DNA of 64,000 bases from Desulfosporosinus fructosivorans. GTDB lineage: Bacteria; Bacillota; Desulfitobacteriia; Desulfitobacteriales; Desulfitobacteriaceae. Positions 54,818 through 63,922 of the stretch are shown piece after piece (position 1 is the first letter of the stretch; every line of letters starts with the position of its first letter). The stretch spans positions 241,228 through 305,227 of the forward strand of contig NZ_SPQQ01000007.1 in the NCBI RefSeq assembly GCF_004766045.1. Direction: 5' to 3'. A program made the translations under genes and the position numbers. The notes below the pieces were generated by a model. That model was not told where the DNA came from. It saw only the letters and a list, made by a program, of their open reading frames with translations, and ran no database searches.

Positions 54818-55957
54818 ATGGAGATGAACTCTGAGTTATTGACTTGTGGAGAAATATTAATATCCCGTCTATATAACCTTAGCCCAATGGGTGTAGGCAC
54901 ATCAAAGGTTGAAAGCCTAATAAGCTATCTGTGCCGTTTGGCTGAGGCGCATTCGGTAGTTCCGGGAACATTGCTAAAGAGTGAGATATTCCCTAAATTG
55001 TATAAAGAATACTTATTAAAAAGCATGAAAGATGGCGGTAGTCGTTATTACGATGCAGCCTCAGCTCTTCTAGGAGTTGGAAAAATGGCACAGAACCTAG
55101 TAAGTGTTCTAGAACTCCAAACGTTTCGCAAGGATCTGCGGTACTTAACATTATTGCCATGGCAGAACTTCGTCACTGCAAGAGAACTAATTCGCCCTAT
55201 TAAGTCATGGTGTCCTCAGTGTCTTGCAAGCTGGCGAGAAAATAACCAGGAAATTTATGAACCTTTGATATGGAATATACAAGAAGTTGAAGTTTGTAAT
55301 ATTCACAGGAGGTTTATAATGACACGGTGTCCAAGTTGTCATAAACAGATCCCGCTCCTGAGTCGAAAGTCCCGCTGCGGTTACTGTAGTATATGTGGGG
55401 TATGGTTGGGTTCCATGGATAAGGATCTATCAGTTGATCCTAGTGATTATCAGCTTGAAGTAGCAGAAAATGTTGAACAACTCCTTTCTCATCTAATAGA
55501 ATCTGAGAAGAATTTTTGGGAAAGCTCTAGTCCAATAACAAGGATAATTGATAATGATTTTGCTGGAAGTATTAATCGGTTTGCTAAAGAATTAGGATTC
55601 CCAAAAAGAAGCGCAAGAGTTTGGTATAACAGAGAGGCACAACCCAGTCTAAAGGTTCTTCTTAGGGTAAGTGTAGGCTTAAGAGTTCCACTTTTATAAA
55701 CTCCATGAAAACAAGAACCTAGAAGTAAAAATTTTAGGCCAAAATGTCGTAAAGTTCAATGCTAAACCAAGAAAGGCAAGGGGGAAATTAGATCTTCCAA
55801 AGGTTCAGGAATATCTCGAATACGTTATAGCGGATAAACAAGGCCCTCCATTATCTTTATTTAAGGTTGCGGGACATATCGGTTATAGCAGAAAAGTTTT
55901 ACAAAGATATTTTCCTGGAAAATGTAAAGTGATTGCTGAAGAATACAAAGAATTTTT
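54818..55957 (+). pseudogene. TniQ-like transposition protein, frameshifted and cut by an IS
   Basis: The first 293 residues look like a TniQ family protein, with zinc-binding pairs CPQC, CPSC and CGYC..CG in a central region. TniQ proteins select targets for Tn7-like elements. The frame stops at 55699, but another frame continues with KLHENKNLEVKILG and a typical TniQ C-terminal helix-turn-helix (VAGHIGYSRKVLQRYFPGKC). A one-base indel in CTTTTATAAA explains this. The IS at 55958 then cuts the end. ATG follows GAGGGG. It is probably inactive. Confidence 0.75.
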
Positions 55958-56038
55958 GGTTCTTTCCATAGTTAGTTGAATTTTGAGGTAAATTATGGTA
56001 TAATAGAATAGTCAGAAACGCTGAAACGAGGCTATTCT

Positions 56039-56479
56039 ATGGATGAATTTATTAAGTTATTAGATAGAAATTTAGAGTACGTCAGTCATAAGATAATTGA
56101 GGATACGATTTATATCAAAGTTGTGTCCATACGAGAAGAACTTATCTGTCCTTTTTGCGGAAAACCTTCATCAAAAACTCATTCGCATTATGACAGAAGT
56201 TTTCAAGACTTACCGATACAGAATAAGAAAGTAATCGTAATTCTTAGCAACAGAAAGATGCTCTGCTATAATCCGGATTGTGAACATACTACTTTTGCCG
56301 AAACCTATGACTTCCTACCGGTTAAGGGCAAGAAGTCAAAACGCCTCGAAGCGGCGATAATCAATTTATCCATGAATGTAAGTTCTCTCACAGCAGCCGC
56401 TATATTAAATACTAGTATTGCAAAAGTAGGTAAAAGTACCATTTGCAATCTCTTAAAAAAAAGACGCACCAATAATTGA
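56039..56479 (+). CDS. ISL3 transposase, N-terminal part
   Basis: These 146 residues carry the ISL3 zinc-finger region: CPFCGKPSSKTHSH and MLCYNPDCEHTTFAE. The frame runs into TGA after an A8 tract at 56455-56462. Shifting by one base there continues directly into the C-terminal frame (KDAPIIDKESVSMVCIDD). The protein is therefore broken, unless slippage at A8 restores it. A -10 sequence TATAAT lies at 55995. Confidence 0.85.
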   Translation: MDEFIKLLDRNLEYVSHKIIEDTIYIKVVSIREELICPFCGKPSSKTHSHYDRSFQDLPIQNKKVIVILSNRKMLCYNPDCEHTTFAETYDFLPVKGKKSKRLEAAIINLSMNVSSLTAAAILNTSIAKVGKSTICNLLKKRRTNN

Positions 56480-56495
56480 TAAGGAATCAGTTTCT

Positions 56496-57713
56496 ATGGT
56501 TTGTATAGATGACTTTGCAATTAGGAAAAGGGAATCTTATGGAACAATCATGGTTGATATCGAAACTCACCGAGTGATTGATTTAATTCCGTCTAGAGAA
56601 TGCGGTGATGTTGTAGAATGGTTAAAGACCTATCCAAACCTTAAAGTCGTTTCCAGAGACGGTTCGATTACATACCATAATGCTATTACAAAGGCACATC
56701 CTAAAGCTGTGCAAGTAAGTGACAGATTTCATATACTTAAAAATTTAACATTGTATTGCAAAGAATATCTTATGAAATATTTTAAAGCGAAAATAATTAT
56801 TAAGGTACCTAAAAAGTCTCAGGTTGATTTGAGGCCACCATCGGATGCATCTGTAACAAAGAAAAAACTAATATTGGAAGAAAAGTTAGATCGTGTTCGA
56901 TATGTAAAAAGTGATAGGGAAATATCCCATGAGCAACGATTATTAAAGAAACAGGAACTAATAAATACTGTTAGGGATATGCATAAGCAGAAATTTTCTG
57001 CCAGAGCAATTTCAAAAATACTACAATTATCTAGGCAGACAGTTACAAGGTATCTAGATGAAGATGTAACAGCTATTCACGGTAGCTATAGCGTTAAGAG
57101 AAAAAGCATCTTAGACCCATACCTAGGTGAAATAAATGTGTTAATTGATAAAGGCGTTACATTGACTGCAATTGAAACGGAAATTCGTCAAGAAGGTTAT
57201 AAAGGATCCTCCTCTACACTAAGAAATTACGCAGCAGGCTCGAAAAGGCTAATTCGGAATACTTACAATGCCAATAATATCGCCCCTGAAAATACTGAAT
57301 TAGTAGAACGGAAATTGTTAATAAAGCTATTATACAAACAGTTGGGGAAAGTCAAAGGACTAGACCGCAAATGTTTAGACAGAGTAAATCGTCAATATCC
57401 TCGGTACAAGGACCTCATAGACATAGTTAATGAATTCAGGCAAATGTTGTACGATAAAAATGTTGGGAGGATTGAACAGTGGATACATAGGGCTTCAGGC
57501 TTAAATATTCGTGAAGTAACTTCATTTATTAATGGCATAACCAGAGATATAGTAGCTGTAAAAAATGCCATTAAATATGAATACAATAATGGACTTGCTG
57601 AAGGCAGTGTAAATAAGCTTAAGGTGATAAAGAGGATAATGTATGGTCGTAATAGTTTTGAATTGTTAAGGAAAAAACTGTTATGGCTTGAAAAAAGGCC
57701 AAAATTCAACTAA
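56496..57713 (+). CDS. ISL3 transposase, C-terminal part
   Basis: This 405-residue frame holds the DDE catalytic domain: VCIDDFAIRKRESYGTI and SRDGSITYHNAI give acidic residues, and YNNGLAEGSVNKLKVIKR gives the glutamate region. It starts at an internal ATG only because the frame shifts at A8. The tail QLSRQTVTRYLDEDV includes a helix-turn-helix insertion seen in this family. Confidence 0.88.
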   Translation: MVCIDDFAIRKRESYGTIMVDIETHRVIDLIPSRECGDVVEWLKTYPNLKVVSRDGSITYHNAITKAHPKAVQVSDRFHILKNLTLYCKEYLMKYFKAKIIIKVPKKSQVDLRPPSDASVTKKKLILEEKLDRVRYVKSDREISHEQRLLKKQELINTVRDMHKQKFSARAISKILQLSRQTVTRYLDEDVTAIHGSYSVKRKSILDPYLGEINVLIDKGVTLTAIETEIRQEGYKGSSSTLRNYAAGSKRLIRNTYNANNIAPENTELVERKLLIKLLYKQLGKVKGLDRKCLDRVNRQYPRYKDLIDIVNEFRQMLYDKNVGRIEQWIHRASGLNIREVTSFINGITRDIVAVKNAIKYEYNNGLAEGSVNKLKVIKRIMYGRNSFELLRKKLLWLEKRPKFN

Positions 57714-57727
57714 CTATGGAAAGAACC

Positions 57728-57820
57728 AGAAATTCATTGACATTCACAGATAAAGTCACGGTCTATGCTACCGATGATATACGGTTTACTTTTAGGGATG
57801 GCACGGTGGTTGAAGCATAA
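57728..57820 (+). pseudogene. C-terminal scrap of a serine recombinase
   Basis: Right of the IS a frame reads FTDKVTVYATDDIRFTFRDG and stops at 57818. This resembles the end of large serine recombinases of integrative elements. Nothing upstream of the scrap survives on the other side of the IS, so DNA was lost when the IS inserted or recombined. It may mark the original integrase of an inserted element. Confidence 0.62.
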
Positions 57821-57828
57821 GATTAACG

Positions 57829-57873
57829 AACCCGCAGGGATGGCTGGGATGCCGACCTTGCGGGCTTTTTTTG
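57829..57873 (+). terminator. Terminator after the recombinase scrap
   Basis: CCCGCAGG at 57831-57838 pairs with CCTTGCGGG ending at 57864 and is followed by a T7 run. The remaining 170 bp before the next gene are AT-rich and featureless. Confidence 0.82.
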
Positions 57874-58046
57874 CTATTTGTTAAGGAGATTTTATTGTAT
57901 AATACTGGTAGGTAAAGGGATTTATATTGCTTGGAATTTTTATGTGCAACGATTTACCTTATGACAAATTAACCTTAAACAAGTTGTTATAGCTGATGCA
58001 TCTATCGAGAAATAGAAAAAACATAATCAGATTGGAGGTGAAACAA

Positions 58047-58382
58047 ATGGCAAAATACACGGATGAAGAAGTAAGAAACTTTCCGAAAATCACATGTAAA
58101 ATAGCGGCTGATTATCTGGGAATATCCCCTATGGCAGTGAGCATTGGAATGAGAAATGATCTGTTACCAATCGGATTTGCTATTAAGAATGAAGACCGTT
58201 ACTCCGATAGCTGGAGTTACCATATTATTGATGAGCGGCTGATTGCATATAGGCATGGGAAGATAACCAATGTTCAGGTTCAAAACATTGAAAAGAACCT
58301 GAACACAATCATTTCGCAGTTTGAAGAAATGAAAAAGGACCTGCTTTTTATATTAAGCGAAAGCGCGGAGCAAGGGATATAA
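58047..58382 (+). CDS. Small HTH (excisionase-like) protein of mobile elements
   Basis: This protein of about 111 aa has an early helix-turn-helix stretch, ITCKIAADYLGISPMAVSIGMRN with its break at about residue 25, followed by HIIDERLIAYRHGK and a helical C-terminus. It resembles small DNA-binding proteins in clostridial integrative elements. ATG 58047 follows GGAGGTGA; the frame opens at 57996. The job may be excision control, by inference. Confidence 0.58.
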   Translation: MAKYTDEEVRNFPKITCKIAADYLGISPMAVSIGMRNDLLPIGFAIKNEDRYSDSWSYHIIDERLIAYRHGKITNVQVQNIEKNLNTIISQFEEMKKDLLFILSESAEQGI

Positions 58383-58482
58383 AATTATTTGAGTACGCGT
58401 TTTCGCTGGATGTAGATTCAAACATAAATGCCGAAAATATTTCCTCTCACCAGAGATATAAGGAAGGAAAGGAGGAATCACT

Positions 58483-60129
58483 TTGACAGAAGAGCAAACT
58501 ACAAAGTTATCCAGAGAACAATTGTATGATGAGATATGGGAGATCTCAGTGTCAGGTGTCGCTAAGAAATATAATGTGCCCTACGCCAAATTAGTAAAAC
58601 TGTGCAAAGAAACTAATATACCATATCCACCATCGGGATACTGGACCCAACTAAATTTTGGCAAACCCGTAACTAACACTCCTTTGCCAGAGTCTTCAAT
58701 CGTTGAAGTTACGCTTCCAGCCAACTCTGCCCCAAAAAGATCCAAACATACGACTAAATCTACTGCTGTTATTGAAGTGAGAAAAGACGTCAAAGTTGTG
58801 GAAAACTTAGATTCTGAAGTTGAAGCAGAAGAGGAAAACGTAGTAACTGGCAATCAGTTGTTCGTTGAGGTGATGGATACCCCTAAAGACAATCAGCTTA
58901 CTTATCGTACAGTAAATGGTAAGTATAACACCTATAATCGGGAAAAATTGTATGCAGAGGTATGGGCAAAACCAGTTGTTGATGTTGCTGTTAAATATGG
59001 CGTGTCAGACGTTGCAATACATAAAATCTGTAAATCCCTCAATGTACCAGTTCCTCCTCGTGGTTACTGGGCGAAGCTTCGTGCGGGAGAAAAACTTAAA
59101 AAGACCCCGCTTCCAAAAACAAAAGGAATCACTGAGATAGTTGGTTTAAAAACCTTTGAAGGTGTAAAGGCAAGTAATGCAGTATCGCAACCGCTTTCAT
59201 TTTTATCTGAAGACGAGAGAGAAAAAGTACTTCTCGCTGCACAGCAAATCAAGATACCAGCTGAAAATGCGCAACTTCACAAAAAGATAATAACCTATAG
59301 ATCTATGGTAAAAGAATGGAATAAAAAGAACATGAGGCCTGAAGGTACACAAAAAGGCTTAAGTAACTATAACTATTCAAATCGTCCGCCATTTCTAGCC
59401 GGTGTTATCTCAAATGAAACTCTCCCGCGTGTATATCGGATAATTGATGCGCTTTTTCGTCAGGTTGAAAGTTTAGACGGTTCTATAAATGATGATCTTT
59501 CCCTCCAGGTTAGGAATGAACGTGTCCATCTTGAAGTGTTTGAGGCCCAAGATGAAGTCAAGCATAATGTCACTAGGCAAGAAGCAAAGGAATTACTTAT
59601 CTATGAAGATGCCCAACGTCATCATACCTGGGCTTCGAAACCCAATATCCGCAAGTATGACTATGTTTTTAGTGGACGGCTAAGAATTAGCATTCGTAAA
59701 AGCAGATATTTCAGAGATACAGACACTGTCACTATCGAATCAAGGCTTGGCGATATGTTGATAGAGCTCTATGAAGAATCTGAGGTGGTTCGTCTCGATC
59801 GCGAAGCCAGAGAGAAGGCCCAACAAAGAGAAGAAGAGGAGAAAAGATTACGCGAAGAACGACGAATTCGCTATAACGATGAAGTTGAACGAACGATTGC
59901 ACTGACAAATTTGGCACAGGACTATGATGTGGCCTGTAAAATCAGAGTTTATATTACCGGTTTGGAATCAAACATAAGCATGGATGAGAAAACTGCTTCA
60001 TGGATCGATTGGGCGAAGAAAAAGGCTGACTGGTTTGACCCTACAATTGCCAGAACTGACGAATTGCTTGGAAAGCGAGAGCATGAAAAAAACGAAGAAC
60101 AGAAAAACCTTAAAAAATCCTATTGGTGA
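58483..60129 (+). CDS. Hypothetical protein with duplicated N-terminal HTH-like module
   Basis: This is a 548-aa protein I cannot name. A module of about 45 residues occurs twice: SREQLYDEIWEISVSGVAKK...PYPPSGYW (about residues 9-58) and NREKLYAEVWAKPVVDVAVK...PVPPRGYW (about 152-196). Each looks like a DNA-binding helix-turn-helix with a Pro-Pro-x-Gly-Tyr-Trp end. The remainder is charged, with a coiled coil at about 440-470 (REKAQQREEEEKRLREERR). Similar proteins occur on mobile elements. The start is TTG at 58483 after AAAGGAGG. Confidence 0.62.
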   Translation: MTEEQTTKLSREQLYDEIWEISVSGVAKKYNVPYAKLVKLCKETNIPYPPSGYWTQLNFGKPVTNTPLPESSIVEVTLPANSAPKRSKHTTKSTAVIEVRKDVKVVENLDSEVEAEEENVVTGNQLFVEVMDTPKDNQLTYRTVNGKYNTYNREKLYAEVWAKPVVDVAVKYGVSDVAIHKICKSLNVPVPPRGYWAKLRAGEKLKKTPLPKTKGITEIVGLKTFEGVKASNAVSQPLSFLSEDEREKVLLAAQQIKIPAENAQLHKKIITYRSMVKEWNKKNMRPEGTQKGLSNYNYSNRPPFLAGVISNETLPRVYRIIDALFRQVESLDGSINDDLSLQVRNERVHLEVFEAQDEVKHNVTRQEAKELLIYEDAQRHHTWASKPNIRKYDYVFSGRLRISIRKSRYFRDTDTVTIESRLGDMLIELYEESEVVRLDREAREKAQQREEEEKRLREERRIRYNDEVERTIALTNLAQDYDVACKIRVYITGLESNISMDEKTASWIDWAKKKADWFDPTIARTDELLGKREHEKNEEQKNLKKSYW

Positions 60130-60500
60130 TAAATAGGATTGCGGAAGTGCTCCTAATTTAAATACATCTCTTCAGTCGCGATTTTATTATGCTACACTTA
60201 GACATTTTACAACTAAGCATCTCCCAAAAGGAAACGCATCCAATAGGATGTATATTTAGCTTATTATTATGGTTTTAAATTGTATTAATATGTTGAACAA
60301 TAGATGATTGGTCCTTGAAAATATAAAATTGAAAGGAATTTACGAAAAAATGTATTGAAAAATAATTATTTATTTTGAATATAGAAGGAAATACAACGAA
60401 CATGTGGAATATATATCATGATTATAATATGGACAGATAGATTATGGATCATTAGTAAATATTAATTATTACTTTAATTTAAATCTGGGAGAATGAAATT
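60130..60500. other. AT-rich gap before the HD-STAND gene
   Basis: This 371-bp stretch is very AT-rich and without a credible ORF. A weak promoter-like region may lie near 60360-60460, but no clear boxes were found. Confidence 0.4.
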
Positions 60501-63500
60501 ATGTCTTTTAGTACTGAAGAACTGACCCTAAGTAAAAATATTACCGATAAAAATTTAATTGAATGTTTGTCGCAAATAAGGAATTCGGTAGAGCAATTAT
60601 GGACTTCTGATGAGAGAATTGTTCGTAAATACACAGATCATGGACTTAATCATAGCCTGCGATTAATAAGCTACACTGTTAAACTGCTTACTGCATGTCA
60701 AAAATCCATAGCGGATTATCTTAATCCTTTAGAAACTTTTGTATTAATGGCAGGTATTTATCTACATGATATTGGTATGCAGTGTGATGTATTAAAGTGG
60801 CCGGAAATTAAGGAAGTAGCAATAAATATTTATGGAGCACAATTTGATACTTTATTCCAGGCTTCTGAAATATATAATAGTTACACGGTTCAAGAACAAC
60901 AAGCAATAAGGAAAAATCACAATAATCTCGGTGCTGCATGGGTAGAGCTGGCTGCGGTATCCGAGAATGAATTCCCGCTATCCAGAGCAATTAAAAGTAT
61001 TCCAAGGATGATAGTCGGAGATATTATTGATGTTATTCGATTTCATTCAACTATTCCCATTGAGGAATTTTCCTCATGTCCAATTGATCAACATAGAATC
61101 CTAAATCAAGAAAGGAGATGTTTCATAGCAGCTTTATTGAGATTTGTAGACGAGCTTGATATAGAAAGTGACAGAGTAGATATCGAAACAGTTAAGACTT
61201 TTTCCTTTAATGCATCTAATGCAGTTTTCTGGTGGTTGCATCATAATACAAAAATAATGATTGAAGCAGGTACCGAAATAATTTCAAGGGGACCAATTAT
61301 TCAAGTATGTTTATTGGTCAATTTAGCTCCAATGGATATCAAAAACGAGAAAGCTGTACGTTATGCGTATAAATATATAAATCATTTTATAACTAAGAAT
61401 GATACAGTTGTGGCAGTTCTACAGCAAGGTAAGCTTGCTATCTCAATCGATAGTAAAAAATCTGGTGTAAAAGAACATCGTCTTATGGACAAATTACCTT
61501 TGCCAATTATTAATTTTATCGAGGAACTGGATTCAACATCTTTAAAGTTAGGTGATATTGATAAAAATCATCTAGTACAGAATAATGAAATGATAATTTC
61601 CAAGGATGTTGAAAATATTTCAAATAATGCTAATCAAAAGTTTTTTTATCTATCTGAGATCGAAAAAACGAGTGGAATTATTAAGCGCAATAATTTATAT
61701 GAGAGGTTTGATGAACTTCTAAAAAGTTTTAAGGTCATTACTGTTGAGGGTATTTCTGGTAGTGGCAAAGAGTGTTTTATCAAAGATTATTTTAAATCGC
61801 AAATAAATGTTTATAATTTTAATGATATACTTTTATACCATGCTCAGCCACATGAAACATTAGATGAATTTTTTTTAAATCTTAGCACTGAGTTTAATCT
61901 AAAAAATAAATTCTACTTTGCAAAATGCAAGGAATTCTTAGATGAGCTTCAATTGCAGAATAAAGTTTTAGTTATATTCAATTTTGATAAAGTCAATCAA
62001 GAAACATTCTTAGAATTTATTGAATTAGGAGTTCAATACGCTAAGGATGTACATATTATACTAGTAAACACTACTTTTGTTGATAACTTAAAAAGTCCTT
62101 CATTAGTTGGTCGTTTACAGGTGACCGAATTTACAAAACCGGAGCTGAAAGAATTTTTAACAAGCAAAGGTTTAGGGTATCTCAAAGATGAATTATTAAG
62201 TAGCTTACTAGAGAAAACTAATGCTCTTCCATTAGCTATAGAAGTTTTTTGTATTTTAGTAAAGCATCTGGGGAGTATTCCGGAAAATTTGTTAAAAGGT
62301 TCTCTCTCAAGTGATTCACGTTTAAAAAGTTGGTTCTCATCAATTGCGAGTTCATTAGACCAGAAAAATCTAAAGGTATTGCAGGTACTAAGTTTATGTG
62401 AAACACCTTTTAATCAAAATCTCGCAAACTATATTGTTAGAAACAATCATGCCGATCATGGTTTTGAATATTTACAAAAAACATATTTAATCCAGAAATT
62501 CAGTTTATATCGCTGGAATGTACATAGATTATTTGCCGATTTTTGTAAAGGCCATATTGGAATTGAAGAGAAGAAGGATTCTCATGAGTTGCTTGCACAA
62601 TATTATTATCGCAATGCTATGAATCAATTTTATCAAAAAGATTTTAAAGAACAGTTACGATGGCTAACTCAGGCTTGCCTGCAATTTCAATACGCTGAAA
62701 ATTATAAGAAGTCAGAAAGGATACTAGTAGATAACGCAAAATTATTTAAAAGGTTTGGGTTTTATGAGCTTTACATAAGATTAGTAAGTTGTGAATTGTA
62801 CAACAATGCTGGCCGTGACTTGTGGTTAGATTATAATTTTACACATTGTTGTTTAATCGTTGGTAAAATTGAACGTGCTAAAAAGGTAATGCACAGGCTG
62901 GTAAAGAAGTTAGATACTATAAGCAGCATTGAACTTAAACTATCGTTAATACGATTGTATGCTGAGATATTATATGAGTCGGAACAAGGTCCTGAAGCAT
63001 TAGAAAGATTCAATATCGAGCTAAATAAGCTTAATTTTAATAATGTACATATCGGTATACTTAATCAAGTAAAACAAACTGAGATAATGCTTCTAACTGA
63101 ATTAGGAGATTATGTGCAGGCAGAAGAAAAATGTGAAAGGATCTTAAATGATTGCATTATAAAGAGACGAGAGTTCTCTCAGGCAGTAGCATTAGTTAGA
63201 AAGGGAATCATATATGAAGCTCAGGGAAAATATGATTTAGAAATCGATTTACTCAAAAGGGCTGCCAAAATTTTTGAGAAATACAAGGACCAAAGAGGGG
63301 AGTCTTGGGCAATATCCCATCTGGGGTTATGTCAAATAAAACTTGGAGATATAAAAGCTGGAGTAGATAATTTAGTAAATGCTATTAGTACAAAATCCAA
63401 CATAGGAGAATGTTCTATTGACCACAAAAGAGTTCTGGAACAAATTAGGGATTTAAACATTGATGTAAATCTTTCACTAAAAGTCAAAGAAGAGCTAACA

Positions 63501-63524
63501 AGGTTTAGCAATTTGAAGTATTAA
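60501..63524 (+). CDS. HD domain - STAND NTPase - TPR protein, putative defence gene
   Basis: This 1007-aa protein has three parts. Residues 40-300 form an HD-type domain: TDHGLNHSLRL gives two histidines (47, 51), LHDIGMQ gives H89 and D90, and FVDELDIESDRV is typical of HD domains in bacterial conflict proteins. Residues 390-650 are a STAND/NB-ARC-like NTPase: Walker A GISGSGKE near 416, Walker B VLVIFNFD, and ALPLAIEV. From about 700 a helical TPR-like array follows. By analogy with STAND defence ATPases, the TPR senses a trigger and the HD domain acts as effector. ATG follows GGGAGAATGAA. Confidence 0.8.
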   Translation: MSFSTEELTLSKNITDKNLIECLSQIRNSVEQLWTSDERIVRKYTDHGLNHSLRLISYTVKLLTACQKSIADYLNPLETFVLMAGIYLHDIGMQCDVLKWPEIKEVAINIYGAQFDTLFQASEIYNSYTVQEQQAIRKNHNNLGAAWVELAAVSENEFPLSRAIKSIPRMIVGDIIDVIRFHSTIPIEEFSSCPIDQHRILNQERRCFIAALLRFVDELDIESDRVDIETVKTFSFNASNAVFWWLHHNTKIMIEAGTEIISRGPIIQVCLLVNLAPMDIKNEKAVRYAYKYINHFITKNDTVVAVLQQGKLAISIDSKKSGVKEHRLMDKLPLPIINFIEELDSTSLKLGDIDKNHLVQNNEMIISKDVENISNNANQKFFYLSEIEKTSGIIKRNNLYERFDELLKSFKVITVEGISGSGKECFIKDYFKSQINVYNFNDILLYHAQPHETLDEFFLNLSTEFNLKNKFYFAKCKEFLDELQLQNKVLVIFNFDKVNQETFLEFIELGVQYAKDVHIILVNTTFVDNLKSPSLVGRLQVTEFTKPELKEFLTSKGLGYLKDELLSSLLEKTNALPLAIEVFCILVKHLGSIPENLLKGSLSSDSRLKSWFSSIASSLDQKNLKVLQVLSLCETPFNQNLANYIVRNNHADHGFEYLQKTYLIQKFSLYRWNVHRLFADFCKGHIGIEEKKDSHELLAQYYYRNAMNQFYQKDFKEQLRWLTQACLQFQYAENYKKSERILVDNAKLFKRFGFYELYIRLVSCELYNNAGRDLWLDYNFTHCCLIVGKIERAKKVMHRLVKKLDTISSIELKLSLIRLYAEILYESEQGPEALERFNIELNKLNFNNVHIGILNQVKQTEIMLLTELGDYVQAEEKCERILNDCIIKRREFSQAVALVRKGIIYEAQGKYDLEIDLLKRAAKIFEKYKDQRGESWAISHLGLCQIKLGDIKAGVDNLVNAISTKSNIGECSIDHKRVLEQIRDLNIDVNLSLKVKEELTRFSNLKY

Positions 63525-63853
63525 AATAGCCGATGTGCACTTCCAAAAAAATGAGAACTCAATAGTAAAAACTTGATCTGGGCACATAAAACGCTTTTAA
63601 ATAGCACATTGACATGCCCCCTATAATCATGCACCCCTCAAAAAGCAAATGCACCCCCTTTGGAAATGCGGAGGAGCATAATTAATTTGTATCAAAGATT
63701 GAGTCATTAGACAATCAAACCTTCGAGATTAAGCGGAGATACATAACAAAAGCCTTGAGGTACATCAAGTTGTACGACTCAAGGCTTTTTTCATTTGAGA
63801 GGGAAATTTAGTTTCAGACCGTGACCAATAAAATGAAAGGAGGAAATGAATTA
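63525..63853. other. Gene-free region with terminator
   Basis: This stretch contains the terminator for the HD-STAND gene and repeated TGCACCCC words near 63630-63657. It has no plausible gene. The AGGAGG-type ribosome site at its right end belongs to the interrupted ORF that follows. Confidence 0.5.
63751..63792 (+). terminator. Terminator hairpin
   Basis: GCCTTGAG pairs with CTCAAGGC across a stem with TACATCAAGTTGTA inside, followed by TTTTTT. It probably ends the HD-STAND transcript. Confidence 0.85.
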
Positions 63854-63916
63854 ATGACTGATTTTCCAAATTGTGTGAATGTCAATGAATTTCTGGTTCT
63901 TTCCATAGTTAGTTGA
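63854..63916 (+). pseudogene. ORF start cut by a solo ISL3 end
   Basis: A frame MTDFPNCVNVNEF begins at an ATG behind AAAGGAGG and runs into the IS end, adding LVLSIVS before TGA. The same added residues end the TniQ gene at the left IS end. The original gene was cut by an IS. Confidence 0.55.
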
Positions 63917-63922
63917 ATTTTG
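63895..63922 (-). mobile_element. Solo ISL3 terminal inverted repeat
   Basis: This 28-bp copy is identical to the two ends of the IS at 55958-57727, but no transposase follows. The 21 bases before it also match, in reverse complement, the bases just right of that IS. Beyond it the sequence changes, with ATTCCGGA words repeated at about 63928, 63951 and 63973 that I could not identify. Confidence 0.75.

Larger units (their letters stand above)
55958..57727 (+). mobile_element. ISL3-family insertion sequence
   Basis: The element is 1770 bp and bounded by perfect 28-bp inverted repeats that begin GGTTCTTTCC, the typical ISL3-family start. The left end is 55958-55985 and the right end 57700-57727; the transposase stop lies inside the right repeat. 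Flanking octamers do not match (GAATTTTT and AGAAATTC), so no target duplication is seen. This suggests flanks joined by recombination or deletion. It carries one transposase split by a frameshift. Confidence 0.88.

Noticed and set aside
63593..63660. TGCACCCC repeats as a CRISPR or origin
   Set aside because: The words are few, unevenly spaced and not long enough for either.
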